From NCBI GenBank assembly GCA_910585945.1, contig CAJUHZ010000039.1:1-23928 (forward strand): a stretch of 23,928 bases of DNA. Direction: 5' to 3'. The notes under the pieces were generated by a model. It was not told the DNA's origin. It saw only the letters and a program-made list of their open reading frames with translations, and searched no databases. The DNA is from an uncultured Bilophila sp. Its GTDB lineage: Bacteria > Desulfobacterota > Desulfovibrionia > Desulfovibrionales > Desulfovibrionaceae. Position 1 is the stretch's first letter. Every line of letters starts with the position of its first letter. Position numbers and translations under genes: made by a program. Of this stretch, positions 14,085 through 22,299 are shown one piece after another.

Positions 14085-14415
14085 AAATTCCCCTTGCTAT
14101 AGAATGTTGTAAATAGCTGCCGGAGGCTCGCCAGCCTGTCACATCCTTTACAAACTCTTTTATTGATAATTACGTTTGCATATATCAGCAGACAATTACG
14201 ACTTGTCCCCGGTCAGGCCAGCGAGGCGGCCGGTCCTGCCTTGCGCATGTCGACAACAGGGCGCTCCGTCTTCCAAGTGTAACGTCAAGATGTTCGGCAA
14301 ACTGTCATAAAAACTGATGCCGAAACACGGAGAGCTTGTCAAACGATCTGTGACTCAGGTACCGGATCAACAGTTACTTGAAGTCATTTCATAATTCGCA
14401 TGGAATGGCTTCCAA
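14085..14415. other. Gene-free stretch left of the hairpin cluster
   Basis: No credible gene is found in these 330 bases. On the minus strand a few short stop-interrupted runs look faintly coding (for example LLIRYLSHRSFDKLSVFRHQ near 14290-14370) and may be worn mobile-element sequence, but I cannot support a family. The first 20 bases hold the ribosome-binding site of the 214-aa gene. Confidence 0.4.
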
Positions 14416-14541
14416 CGCCAGACGAGAGTCTGGCGCGGCGCGAAAAGCGCCGTGAATGAGCCCAAAAAACACTTTTTTTGGCGAATGATCTTCATGATTC
14501 AGCCCAAGGGCTGAATCATGAAATGAGTTCTTGATCTCATT
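14416..14541. repeat. Cluster of five consecutive hairpins
   Basis: Five inverted repeats stand almost end to end: 14416-14435 (8-bp stem CGCCAGAC, loop GAGA), 14436-14452 (CGGCGC, loop GAAAA), 14462-14481 (CCAAAAAA against TTTTTTTGG), 14492-14521 (14-bp perfect stem TCATGATTCAGCCC with a two-base centre) and 14522-14541 (AATGAG against CTCATT). The third resembles a terminator for either strand. The cluster precedes the TtuA-like gene by about 170 bases. It may be a terminator series, a structured leader or RNA, or a REP-like element. Confidence 0.65.
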
Positions 14542-14708
14542 CGATTACCCTCCCCGTATCTTGCCTTCATGCGCGGGAAGGGCTACCTTCATGGCTGATT
14601 TCCGGGTCTTCCGGCATGAACAGCGCCCCTCCGCGCCAGCTTCGGGGCGCATCCTGTTCCCTGCCGTTTCGGCACATTCAGACCAGCAGATCACCTCAAG
14701 GATACCCG

Positions 14709-15641
14709 ATGAAATGCAAACGCTGCAAGGCGACGGCTGTCGTCGCTCTGCCAAGCCACCATACCGCCTTTTGCGCGTCGTGCTTCCGCGAATTTTTCGC
14801 CCGGCAGGTGCAGCGCGGCATTGAAAGCCATCGTCTTTTCACCCGTGAGGAGCGGGTGCTTGTCGCCCTCTCGGGCGGCAAGGACTCGCTGGCGCTCATG
14901 CTGGAACTGGCGCGGCAGGGGTATGACGTCACCGGGCTGCACATCGATCTCGGCATTCCCGATTCCTCCGTTGCGGCACGCGGGGTGGTGGAGCGCTTCT
15001 GCGCGCGGCACGGCTTTCCCCTCATCATCAGGGAAATGGCCAAGGAGGGGCTGGCGATTCCGGACGTGAAGGCGCGTCTGCGCCGGCCAATCTGTTCGGC
15101 CTGCGGCAAAATCAAGCGCCATTTTTTCAATAAAACCGCTTTGGAAGAAGGCTACGCCGCCCTCGCCACCGGGCACAATCTGGATGATGAAGTGGCCCGG
15201 CTGTTCAGCAACACCCTGCGCTGGGATGTGGGCTACCTTTCCGATCAGGGGCCGCGGCTCGACGGGGAAGACGGCTTTGCCCGCAAGGTCAAGCCGTTCT
15301 GGCGACTTTCCGAGTACGAAACAGCGACGTACGCCTTTCTCGAAGACATCGAATATCACTACTCCCCCTGCCCCTACAGTCAGGGCGCGAGCTTCACCTT
15401 TCACAAAGGGCTGTTGCAACGCCTCGAAGAGGCCATGCCGGGCCGCAAGCTCGGCTTTTACCTTGATTTTCTGGAGCGCGGCCGGCCGGTCTTCAACCGG
15501 GCGGAAAGCAGGGAAGGCCCTGTGCTTGCGCCGTGCGAGCGTTGCGGTTACCCCACCTCTTCAGGCGTGTGCGGGGTCTGCCGCATCCGCGAGGCCGTAC
15601 GGGAAACCACGAGCGCGCCCGCCCGGGAGGAAGCGCTGTGA
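14709..15641 (+). CDS. TtuA/Ncs6-like tRNA 2-thiolation ATPase (PP-loop family)
   Basis: A 310-aa adenine-nucleotide alpha-hydrolase family protein. The layout is that of TtuA/Ncs6 enzymes, which adenylate a tRNA uridine and replace its oxygen by sulfur: an N-terminal zinc finger (C3, C6, C22, C25), the PP-loop SGGKDS (55-60), three cysteines expected to hold a 4Fe-4S cluster (C129 and C132 in CSAC, C221 in CPYSQG) and a C-terminal zinc finger (C276, C279, C288, C291). The two zinc fingers favour TtuA/Ncs6 over TtcA. Which uridine is modified (54 or 34) cannot be told. The ATG at 14709 is preceded by AAGGAT, which rules out the longer frame. Its stop overlaps the polA start as GTGA. Confidence 0.85.
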   Translation: MKCKRCKATAVVALPSHHTAFCASCFREFFARQVQRGIESHRLFTREERVLVALSGGKDSLALMLELARQGYDVTGLHIDLGIPDSSVAARGVVERFCARHGFPLIIREMAKEGLAIPDVKARLRRPICSACGKIKRHFFNKTALEEGYAALATGHNLDDEVARLFSNTLRWDVGYLSDQGPRLDGEDGFARKVKPFWRLSEYETATYAFLEDIEYHYSPCPYSQGASFTFHKGLLQRLEEAMPGRKLGFYLDFLERGRPVFNRAESREGPVLAPCERCGYPTSSGVCGVCRIREAVRETTSAPAREEAL

Positions 15642-18328
15642 GCGTCCGCGACGTCCTTGCCCGGCAAGGCCGTGCCCTGGCAGGAGAAGACAGGGAACCG
15701 CTGTACCTGATGGACGGTTCGGCCTTCATCTACCGCGGCTTTTACGCCAATCAGACCATGCGCCGTTCGGACGGCTTCCCCACCGGCGCGCTGTTCATTG
15801 TGGCGCGCATCCTCCTGCGCATCCTGCGCGAAGAACGGCCCCGCCACTTCGTCTTTGTGCTGGACGGGCACGGTCCGACATTCCGGCACGAGCTTTTTCC
15901 CCTGTACAAGGCCCAGCGCGCGGCTACGCCCGAAGATCTTGTGCGCCAGCTTGATCCCATCCGGCGGCTGACGCACGCCCTCGGGCTTGCCCTTGAAGTG
16001 TCGGACGGCTGCGAGGCCGACGACTGCATCGCCTCTCTTGCCAAACGCTGGCAAGGGGAACGTCCGGTGATCCTGGTGGCCACGGACAAGGATCTCAAAC
16101 AGTGCCTCTCTCCCGATGTGCTGATGTGGGATCCCGCCGCGCGCGACGAAAAGATCGTCACTCTGGAAAGCTTCAGCGCCGAAACAGGGCTGACGCCAGC
16201 CCAATGGCCGGACGTTCAGGCCGTCATCGGGGACGCGAGCGACAACATCCCCGGCGTTCCCGGCGTGGGGAGCAAAACGGCGGAAAAAATCTTTCGCGAT
16301 TTTCCGTCGCTGGAAGCCATCCGCGATCGTTTTGCGGAACTGCCGGCAACGGCGCGCAAAAAATTCGATGGTCATCTGGAGGCCGTCTTCCTCTACCGCC
16401 AGTTGACCACGCTCGCCACGGATCGTTGCGCCGGCCTCACTGCCGAGGACATGCGCGTGCGGCCTGTGGATCGACGCGAGGCGGCCATGCTTCTGCGCGA
16501 GTTTGAACTGACCTCGCTGGAACGCGAACTGGCCGCCCTCATCCGGGAAGGACGCGTGGATGCCTCCGGCGGCAGGGAACCCAGACAGCTTTCCCTGCTG
16601 GAAAGCCCCACTGCCGCGCCCCGGCGGCAGTGTGCGGATTGCGCCGCGCTTGTCGCCGCGATCGGGAATCTGGACGACCAGGTCGTGGCCGTTGTTCCGG
16701 ATCATGGCGAACTCGCGCTGGCCGTCTGCCCGGCCGACGCCAGCGGTTCTCTCCCGCCCGGCAACGATCCTCATGCGTCCGAAGGCGGCGGGCAGGAATG
16801 CGTGTATACAGGGCCGCTCCCTGCCCTGATCGAGGCGCTGCAAAGGGCGGCCCGCGTGGTCACGCCCGACGTCAAGGCCCTGCTGCGGGCGCACCCGGAA
16901 TGGCGACGCATCGCGCCCGATCGCTGGTTTGATCTCGGCCTGGCCAGTTACCTGCTTGACCCGGAAGAACGCGACTACGCCTGGCCCCGCCTGTGCGCGC
17001 ACTGGAGCGCCGCCCTGGACCTGCCCCCCGGCAACCCGGCCCCCCTGGCGCTGGCCATTGCCCGGAACCTGCACGGCCGCCTGGCCGGCGCCCGGCTGCT
17101 TGAGCTTATGGCCCGGCTGGAATTGCCCCTCATCCCGGTTCTCGCTGATATGGAAGCGGCAGGCGTGCGGCTCGACGCCGCCTCCCTGACGGACTTTCTG
17201 AGCGAAGTCCAGAACGATCTCGACAGGTTGACGACCGAAGTCCATCAGGCCGCCGGCGGACCGTTCAACATCCGCTCGGCCCAGCAGCTTGGGGACGTGC
17301 TGTTCCACCGGCTCAATCTGCCCGCCGCGCGCAAGACGCGGGGGGGGCAGGCTTCCACCTCGCAGGACGTTCTGGAAAAACTTTCGGGGAGCCACCCGGT
17401 GGTGGACGCTCTGCTCGCCTTCCGCAAGCTGGAAAAACTCCGCTCCACCTATCTGGAACCCTTGCCGCGCCTCATGGGACCGGACGGCCGCATCCGCACC
17501 ACCTTCAACCAGCTTGCCACGGCCACGGGGCGTCTTTCTTCCAGCAATCCCAACCTGCAAAACATTCCCGTGCGCGGCGCGCTCGGCCGCCGGATGCGCG
17601 CCTGCTTCACCGCTCCGGAAGGGCGCTCGCTGATCTCGGCCGATTACTCGCAGATCGAATTACGGGTTCTGGCGCATCTTTCACATGATGAAACGCTGCT
17701 TGCCGCCTTCCGCAGGGGGGAGGACATCCACGCCCGCACCGCCGGCCTGCTGTATGATGTGGACGTCAAAGAGGTTTCCGCCGATCAGCGCCGCAACGCA
17801 AAAACGATCAATTTCGGCCTGATCTACGGTATGGGGCCGCAAAAGCTGGCGCGCGAACTGAACATCCCTCTGGCCGAAGCCAAAACCTTCATGCAGCGCT
17901 ACTTTGAACGCCTGCAAGGGATCAGGCAATTCTACGAAAACGTGGAACGCCAGGCGCTCGAGCAGGGCCATGTGACGACGCTGGCCGGCCGCCGTCGCCT
18001 TCTGCCCGATCTGCACGCCGAAAACACGCAGGCTCAGGCCCTGGCCCGGCGTCAGGCGTTCAACACGCTGATTCAGGGAAGCGCCGCGGATATCATCAAG
18101 CTGGCCATGCTCGCCGTCCATGCCGATCCCCTCCTGCGCAAGCTGGACGCGCGCCTGATCCTTCAGGTGCATGACGAACTGCTCCTGGAAGCGCCCGAGG
18201 CTGTGGCCGAACAGGCCGGGGAACGTGTCGCCACGCTCATGGCTGAAGTGCGCCCCGGCGGCGTCGCCCTCGACGTCCCCCTGGCGGCGGACTGGGGAAC
18301 GGCGAAAGACTGGGGAACGGCACACTAG
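15638..18328 (+). CDS. polA: DNA polymerase I
   Basis: An 896-aa family A polymerase for Okazaki fragment maturation and repair. It has an N-terminal 5'-nuclease domain (YLMDGSAFIYRGFYA near 22-36, helix-hairpin-helix GDASDNIPGVPGVGSKTA near 205) and a C-terminal polymerase domain with motif A ADYSQIELR (D669), motif B RRNAKTINFGLIYG (K722, Y730) and motif C VHDELLLE (H845, D846, E847). The middle region lacks the usual D-x-E of the 3'-5' exonuclease (VVAVVPDHGELAL stands there), so proofreading is probably lost. The start is the GTG at 15638, overlapping the upstream stop as GTGA with GGGAGG eight bases before. The C-terminus ends in a doubled DWGTA. Confidence 0.96.
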   Translation: MSVRDVLARQGRALAGEDREPLYLMDGSAFIYRGFYANQTMRRSDGFPTGALFIVARILLRILREERPRHFVFVLDGHGPTFRHELFPLYKAQRAATPEDLVRQLDPIRRLTHALGLALEVSDGCEADDCIASLAKRWQGERPVILVATDKDLKQCLSPDVLMWDPAARDEKIVTLESFSAETGLTPAQWPDVQAVIGDASDNIPGVPGVGSKTAEKIFRDFPSLEAIRDRFAELPATARKKFDGHLEAVFLYRQLTTLATDRCAGLTAEDMRVRPVDRREAAMLLREFELTSLERELAALIREGRVDASGGREPRQLSLLESPTAAPRRQCADCAALVAAIGNLDDQVVAVVPDHGELALAVCPADASGSLPPGNDPHASEGGGQECVYTGPLPALIEALQRAARVVTPDVKALLRAHPEWRRIAPDRWFDLGLASYLLDPEERDYAWPRLCAHWSAALDLPPGNPAPLALAIARNLHGRLAGARLLELMARLELPLIPVLADMEAAGVRLDAASLTDFLSEVQNDLDRLTTEVHQAAGGPFNIRSAQQLGDVLFHRLNLPAARKTRGGQASTSQDVLEKLSGSHPVVDALLAFRKLEKLRSTYLEPLPRLMGPDGRIRTTFNQLATATGRLSSSNPNLQNIPVRGALGRRMRACFTAPEGRSLISADYSQIELRVLAHLSHDETLLAAFRRGEDIHARTAGLLYDVDVKEVSADQRRNAKTINFGLIYGMGPQKLARELNIPLAEAKTFMQRYFERLQGIRQFYENVERQALEQGHVTTLAGRRRLLPDLHAENTQAQALARRQAFNTLIQGSAADIIKLAMLAVHADPLLRKLDARLILQVHDELLLEAPEAVAEQAGERVATLMAEVRPGGVALDVPLAADWGTAKDWGTAH

Positions 18329-18347
18329 GGTGTGTTAACACGCCCTA
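18326..18347. repeat. 22-bp palindrome spanning the facing stop codons of polA and the ASKHA gene
   Basis: The left arm TAGGGTGTGTT and right arm AACACGCCCTA are complementary except for one T/G position. The first three bases are the polA stop and the last three the stop of the convergent gene. There is no U-run on either side, so a classical terminator is not evident. Bases 18325-18339 are identical to the IS5-type end at 13035-13049, and the right half equals the reverse complement of that end with one difference. Confidence 0.7.
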
Positions 18348-20033
18348 ATCGCTCCCAAAGCGCATATGGCGCATGTACGCCCGGGTGAAATCGTCCCGCC
18401 CGGTCAGCTCCACCCGGATGCAGTTGCGGCTCCATTCCGTCAGGGGCGTCCGCCATCGGGGATGGATCAGAAGAAAGGCCGCGCCTTCCAGCGAGGTATT
18501 GCCCGCCGCACGCACGCGCGATCCCAGGCCCGGCGGGAGAAAGCCGAGCGTTTCCAGAGCGCTTGTCGGCGCATGTCGCCCCAGCGCCCCGCCGAGGATC
18601 ACGCAGGCCACATCGAGGGCGGCAAGGCCGGCGCTGGCGAGCAGGCTTTCCCAAGCCAGGGAAAACGCCGCCTTCACCTTGAGGATCTCCTCCACATCTT
18701 CCGCGGCAAGAACAAGCCCCTCCGGCAGATCCAGCCGCCACCCGCCTCCGCCTTCGCGTCGCACGTCGCGCGAAAGACGGCCGGCCAGGGGCGTCGGGCG
18801 CGCGGCAAGACGGCCGGAAGCGTCCAGCAGGCCGGCCCGCAGCAGGCATTCAAGCAGGGAAAGGTAGCCGGTCCCGCAGATCCGGGCTTCGCCAGAGGAA
18901 CGCCCGCCGATAAAAGACGGCGTCAGCCCTGTCGGCCCGAGCGTGAAGCGATCTGCGCGCCCCGGCGCGGCCACGCCGCCCCGACTGAGGCCGATGCCTT
19001 CCAGGGACGGCCCGAGCGGCACGCTGGCGATAAAGGCGCGCTCCCGATCCGGGGCCAGCACAAATTCTCCGTTGGTGCCAAGATCGGCCAACAGCAGGGG
19101 AAAGGCTTCGCTCCCCGGAGCGTAGAGCAGCGGGGCCATGCCGGCGCTCACGTCGCCCCCCACAAAGGGCGCGGGCTGGGGCGGAATCCACACCGGCGGC
19201 AGGCCGGGCAGGCTGACGGTTTCGCCGCCGGAGCAGGGCACGCGGTATGGTGCGCCCGCCAGGCCGGAGAGATCCGCGTCAAGCAGAATGGCCGTCATGG
19301 CGGTGTTGCCAGCCACGCACACTTCCGCCACGGTTTCGCCCCAACGTGTCGCCGCTTCCTCCGTCAATTGGCGAAGGAAATCCAGAACCAGTTCACGCAG
19401 CCGCGTGCGGCCGCCCGGCTGCATGGCGGCGGCCACGCGGGAAATCACATCGCTCCCTGCGCCCATTTGCGGATTGAGGCAGGAACCCTCGCCAAGAATC
19501 AGCGGAGCCGGCCCCGTCCGATCCGGGTCTGGCGCAAGGTTTGGGTTCAGGCCGGGAATCGATCCGGAAGCGCCTCCGGAGACGGAGCGGGAAAACGAGC
19601 CGGCGGCGGGATCGGCCAGCAAACGCCACTGTACCGAAGTCGTGCCCAGATCAACCGCCAAACGCAGAGAACCCGGCGCAAAGGGCGTGCCCGGCTCGGC
19701 CCGGCGGACGCGCGCGCTCGTGGCGTCCGTCAGGGGGGGAAGCTGAACAACCATGCCCGCCGCGGGGCGACAGCGGCAGGCAAGCCGCCAGCCGTCCTCC
19801 ACGGCGTCCCTGCCGAGGACTTCCACGTCCTGTTCCACAGGCGGGGGCGGATCGCTCAGAAAGCGCACCCGGCATGAGCCGCAACGCCCCAGGCCCGAGC
19901 ACAAGGCCGGAGGCGACACCCGTCCCGAAAGCCAGATAGCCGCCGCAAGACTGGCGTCAGCCCCCGCGCCCCGCACCGGCACGTCGAGGCGGCGGCCTGA
20001 CGCGTCGACAACGGCAAACACTTCGTCGCTCAT
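18345..20033 (-). CDS. 2Fe-2S ferredoxin/ASKHA ATPase, RACo-like corrinoid activator (DUF4445)
   Basis: A 562-aa protein with an N-terminal plant-type 2Fe-2S domain (C45, C51, C54 in LCSGLGRCGSC, and C86 in ACRC) joined to a C-terminal ASKHA domain with phosphate-binding loops LAVDLGTTSVQWRLL (D128) and LLADLGTNGEFVL, and the block VCVAGNTAMTAILL. Proteins of this build reductively reactivate corrinoid methyltransferases using ATP (RACo, RamA-type). The substrate partner cannot be named: no methyltransferase or corrinoid protein is in the window. It converges on polA, and the two stop codons share one palindrome. The start is the ATG at 20033, with GGGAG 12 bases upstream. Confidence 0.88.
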   Translation of the reverse strand: MSDEVFAVVDASGRRLDVPVRGAGADASLAAAIWLSGRVSPPALCSGLGRCGSCRVRFLSDPPPPVEQDVEVLGRDAVEDGWRLACRCRPAAGMVVQLPPLTDATSARVRRAEPGTPFAPGSLRLAVDLGTTSVQWRLLADPAAGSFSRSVSGGASGSIPGLNPNLAPDPDRTGPAPLILGEGSCLNPQMGAGSDVISRVAAAMQPGGRTRLRELVLDFLRQLTEEAATRWGETVAEVCVAGNTAMTAILLDADLSGLAGAPYRVPCSGGETVSLPGLPPVWIPPQPAPFVGGDVSAGMAPLLYAPGSEAFPLLLADLGTNGEFVLAPDRERAFIASVPLGPSLEGIGLSRGGVAAPGRADRFTLGPTGLTPSFIGGRSSGEARICGTGYLSLLECLLRAGLLDASGRLAARPTPLAGRLSRDVRREGGGGWRLDLPEGLVLAAEDVEEILKVKAAFSLAWESLLASAGLAALDVACVILGGALGRHAPTSALETLGFLPPGLGSRVRAAGNTSLEGAAFLLIHPRWRTPLTEWSRNCIRVELTGRDDFTRAYMRHMRFGSD

Positions 20034-20087
20034 CCCTGTTCCGCTCCCTGCTGCACGCCACTTGACCAGGATTTCCGGGAGAGCTAT

Positions 20088-20116
20088 TTATGCAACAAAA
20101 TCAAACGTGATACAAT
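20088..20116 (+). promoter_or_regulatory. Candidate fliM promoter
   Basis: TGATACAAT (20108-20116) is a good extended -10 element, with a weak -35 (TTATGC) 17 bases upstream. It lies 112 bases before the fliM start. A second option, TTGACC followed at 17 bases by TATTTA, is found near 20061-20090. The gap 20034-20228 has no gene. Confidence 0.35.
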
Positions 20117-20228
20117 CGGGTGGCGTGGAGCAAAGCCCCATGCACGCCCCAAGGCGTTTTTACAAGGGATCTTGTGCTGTCCGCTTTTTGCAGGCAGACA
20201 TCAGTCATCCTACCAGAGGCATCTTTGC

Positions 20229-21209
20229 ATGAACAAGATTCTTGCCCAGGACGAAGTTGACGCCCTGTTGCGCGGGCTTTCCGGCGGTGAAATAGAAAGC
20301 GAAACCGACATCCCCATGGATGATTCGGGCATTGTTCCGTTCGACCTGGCCAATCAGGATCGCATCATCCGCGGCCGGATGCCGGTGCTCGAAATCGTCA
20401 ATGACCGCTTTGCCCGCTTGTGCACCAACGCCCTGACCAACGCCGTGCGCAAGCGCGTGGAGCTGAACCCCATCTCCATCGACATGACCAAGTTCGGCGA
20501 CTTCATGCGCTCCCTGCCCGTGCCGACCAGCATCAATATCTTCAAGATGGACCCTCTGCGCGGCAACGCCATCATTGTCGTGGACTCGCGCCTTGTCTTC
20601 TCTCTGGTGGAAAATATCTTTGGCGGGGCGGGATCGCAACCGAAAATCGAGGGGCGCGAATTCACGCGCATCGAACAGGCCATTGTGGAACGGATCATCA
20701 AAATCGCGCTGGACAACATGGAGGAATCGTGGCGGCCCGTGCAGGACGTCAAGCTGGAGCTGGTCCGTTCCGAAATCAACCCGCAGTTTGCGGCCATTGT
20801 GCCGCCGAGCGACGTGGTGGTGGTGATCAACTTTGAAGTGGAGCTTGACACCTCCATCGGCTCCATGATCATCTGCCTGCCCTACGCCACCATTGAGCCG
20901 ATCCGCTCCAAACTGCACGCCAGTTTTCAGACGGAACGACTGGAAGTGGACCACGCCTGGGTGGGCCGACTCAAGGAACGCCTTCTGGAAACTCCGGTTG
21001 AACTGCGCGTGCGCGTGGGCGGCACGCAGATCTCGGGCAACCAGTTGTTGCGCCTTCAGATCGGTGACGTGCTCGTGCTTGATACCGACGAAGAGGAACT
21101 CCTCCCCTGCACCGTGGCCGGAGTGCCGAAATACTGGGGCATCGCCGGCACGGTCAAGGCCAACAAGGCCTATCAGATCATCAAGGAAGTGGAGCCGCAG
21201 TACACCTGA
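20229..21209 (+). CDS. fliM: Flagellar motor switch protein FliM
   Basis: A 326-aa C-ring protein that with FliG and FliN sets flagellar rotation. The N-terminus carries the CheY-P binding segment ILAQDEVDALLRGL (residues 4-17). The middle CheC-like domain shows LPVPTSINIF (96-105) and NIFGGAGSQP (129-138), the GGxG element that contacts FliG. The C-terminal SPOA domain (about 250-320) contains the conserved VGGTQISGNQLLRLQIGDV. The length is normal. The ATG at 20229 follows AGAGG, and the extra 19 residues possible upstream are not FliM-like. It stands alone here, without fliN or fliL, so it is probably outside the main flagellar cluster or at its edge. A GC palindrome (21233-21246) lies shortly after the stop. 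Confidence 0.97.
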   Translation: MNKILAQDEVDALLRGLSGGEIESETDIPMDDSGIVPFDLANQDRIIRGRMPVLEIVNDRFARLCTNALTNAVRKRVELNPISIDMTKFGDFMRSLPVPTSINIFKMDPLRGNAIIVVDSRLVFSLVENIFGGAGSQPKIEGREFTRIEQAIVERIIKIALDNMEESWRPVQDVKLELVRSEINPQFAAIVPPSDVVVVINFEVELDTSIGSMIICLPYATIEPIRSKLHASFQTERLEVDHAWVGRLKERLLETPVELRVRVGGTQISGNQLLRLQIGDVLVLDTDEEELLPCTVAGVPKYWGIAGTVKANKAYQIIKEVEPQYT

Positions 21210-21292
21210 TGCAAACGGCCCGCAAGGGTCTCCGCCCCCCGGGGCGTCGAACAGCGGCACAACGCCCTGGCCCGCCACAGGTCGTGTCATGA

Positions 21293-21483
21293 TTCAGTAA
21301 AAGGGAAGCCATTATCAATGCCTTTTGCCACAGGGATTATTGTGATCCGGATGAAGTAAGAGTGGCGATATTCAAGGACAGGGTGGAATTCGTTATCATA
21401 TCGACAAGCTCCGCAAAATGGGCATTCTTTCCCGTGAAGGCACAAAAGGCGGGAAGTGGATAGTGCATTCCATCGAAAATTAA
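21293..21483 (+). pseudogene. Remnant of an AlbA_2/HATPase-type transcriptional regulator
   Basis: One frame reads REAIINAFCHRDYCDPDEV followed by RVAIFKDRVEF, a close match to the ATPase-like segment of AlbA/Schlafen-type DNA-binding proteins. A second frame then gives GIRYHIDKLRKMGILSREG and GGKWIVHSIEN with a stop, matching their C-terminal winged helix. The frames join near 21385, where the intervening part of the protein is missing. The AlbA domain itself is also gone. It is therefore an internally deleted 3' remnant of a gene normally about 450 aa long. Confidence 0.65.
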
Positions 21484-21701
21484 ATTCGTATCCCTGTTAT
21501 CAGCAAAAGACTCATGGCTGGTGAACGCCAATCTGCAACTTGTTTCATGATCCAGCCTGACCGAAAGTATTTCGACCATACAGCGCAAGACACGCATTGA
21601 ATGAAGCTGTATTGAACATGCAGCGCGATCAATGCACGCCTTGCAACGCCTCCGGACGCCAAAAGGCGGCCTTGAGCAGGTGAAGCAAAAGAGTGGAGGG
21701 G

Positions 21702-22124
21702 TCAGCCGCGTCCCTGTATGGGCAGAGGCGCGCCGGTGGCGTAGCCGGTGACCGTGGCGACGGCGACCAGCCCGCCCTCCGCGTCGGTGACGCGCACGTC
21801 GTACGCGCCAAGCTTGCGTCCGGCGCGAATGACGCGCGCCTCGCAGCGCAAGGGACCGACGCGGCCGGGGGTAAGGAAGGAAACCGACGCCTGCGCGCTG
21901 GTGCAGTAGGTTCCGCCGGAGTTGGAAAGGGCGGCGAAGGTCACGTCCATCTGCGCAAAAATCGCCGCGCCGTGGGTATTGCCCATGCCGTTCAGGTGAC
22001 GCTCGTCCAGAGGCATGAAGGTCACGCTGTGTTCCTCGTCCACCTCGGTGATCTCGATGCCGAAGTGACGGCACAAACCGTCATGCGCGGCAAAATGCCG
22101 GCGAATCTCTTCCAGAGTCAGCAT
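21702..22124 (-). CDS. PaaI-family hotdog-fold thioesterase
   Basis: A 140-aa single hotdog domain that should hydrolyse acyl-CoA thioesters. The family signature is visible as HLNGMGNTHGAAIFAQMD (43-60), with N45, H51-G52 and D60 in the expected places; the usual second glycine after HG is alanine. A strong GGGAGG ribosome-binding site lies seven bases before the ATG at 22124. The substrate cannot be inferred from the neighbours. The 218 bases between this gene and the AlbA remnant (21484-21701) show no gene. Confidence 0.88.
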   Translation of the reverse strand: MLTLEEIRRHFAAHDGLCRHFGIEITEVDEEHSVTFMPLDERHLNGMGNTHGAAIFAQMDVTFAALSNSGGTYCTSAQASVSFLTPGRVGPLRCEARVIRAGRKLGAYDVRVTDAEGGLVAVATVTGYATGAPLPIQGRG

Positions 22125-22157
22125 GGTTTCCCTCCCGTGACGGTTTTCCTTTGTTTT

Positions 22158-22299
22158 GGGGTCAACTCCGGGGCAATCGGATGATTTATGATAACCACTT
22201 GAAATAAAAAGATATTCTATCTCAAACCTGAAAAAATTTTATCAATTATTTCAGATTGTTATTCATATTCATGCGATTGCCCTGGGTCAACCTCCGGGG
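22158..22299. repeat. Foldback (MITE-like) element flanked by direct repeats
   Basis: From 22171 (GGGCAATCG) to 22282 (CGATTGCCC) the sequence is one long imperfect palindrome. The two arms of about 43 bases agree at roughly three quarters of positions, including GGGCAATCG, ATGA, TAAC and TGAAATAA. Outside it stand direct repeats GGGTCAAC-TCCGGGG (22158-22173, overlapping the arm) and GGGTCAACCTCCGGGG (22284-22299). The inside is AT-rich, in contrast to the neighbouring genes. It has no coding capacity. The right direct repeat can also pair locally, GTCAACC with GGTTGAC. It sits between the thioesterase start and the trpB end. Confidence 0.55.

Noticed and set aside
15548..17560. A 670-aa open frame on the minus strand across polA
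   Set aside because: Long antisense frames are common in GC-rich genes; polA has all expected motifs in the other strand.
18366..19877. A 503-aa open frame antisense to the ferredoxin/ASKHA gene
   Set aside because: No family, arginine/glycine/alanine-biased composition, and it opposes a clearly recognised gene.
20205..21290. A 361-aa open frame antisense to fliM
   Set aside because: fliM on the plus strand is unambiguous and this frame has no recognisable domain.
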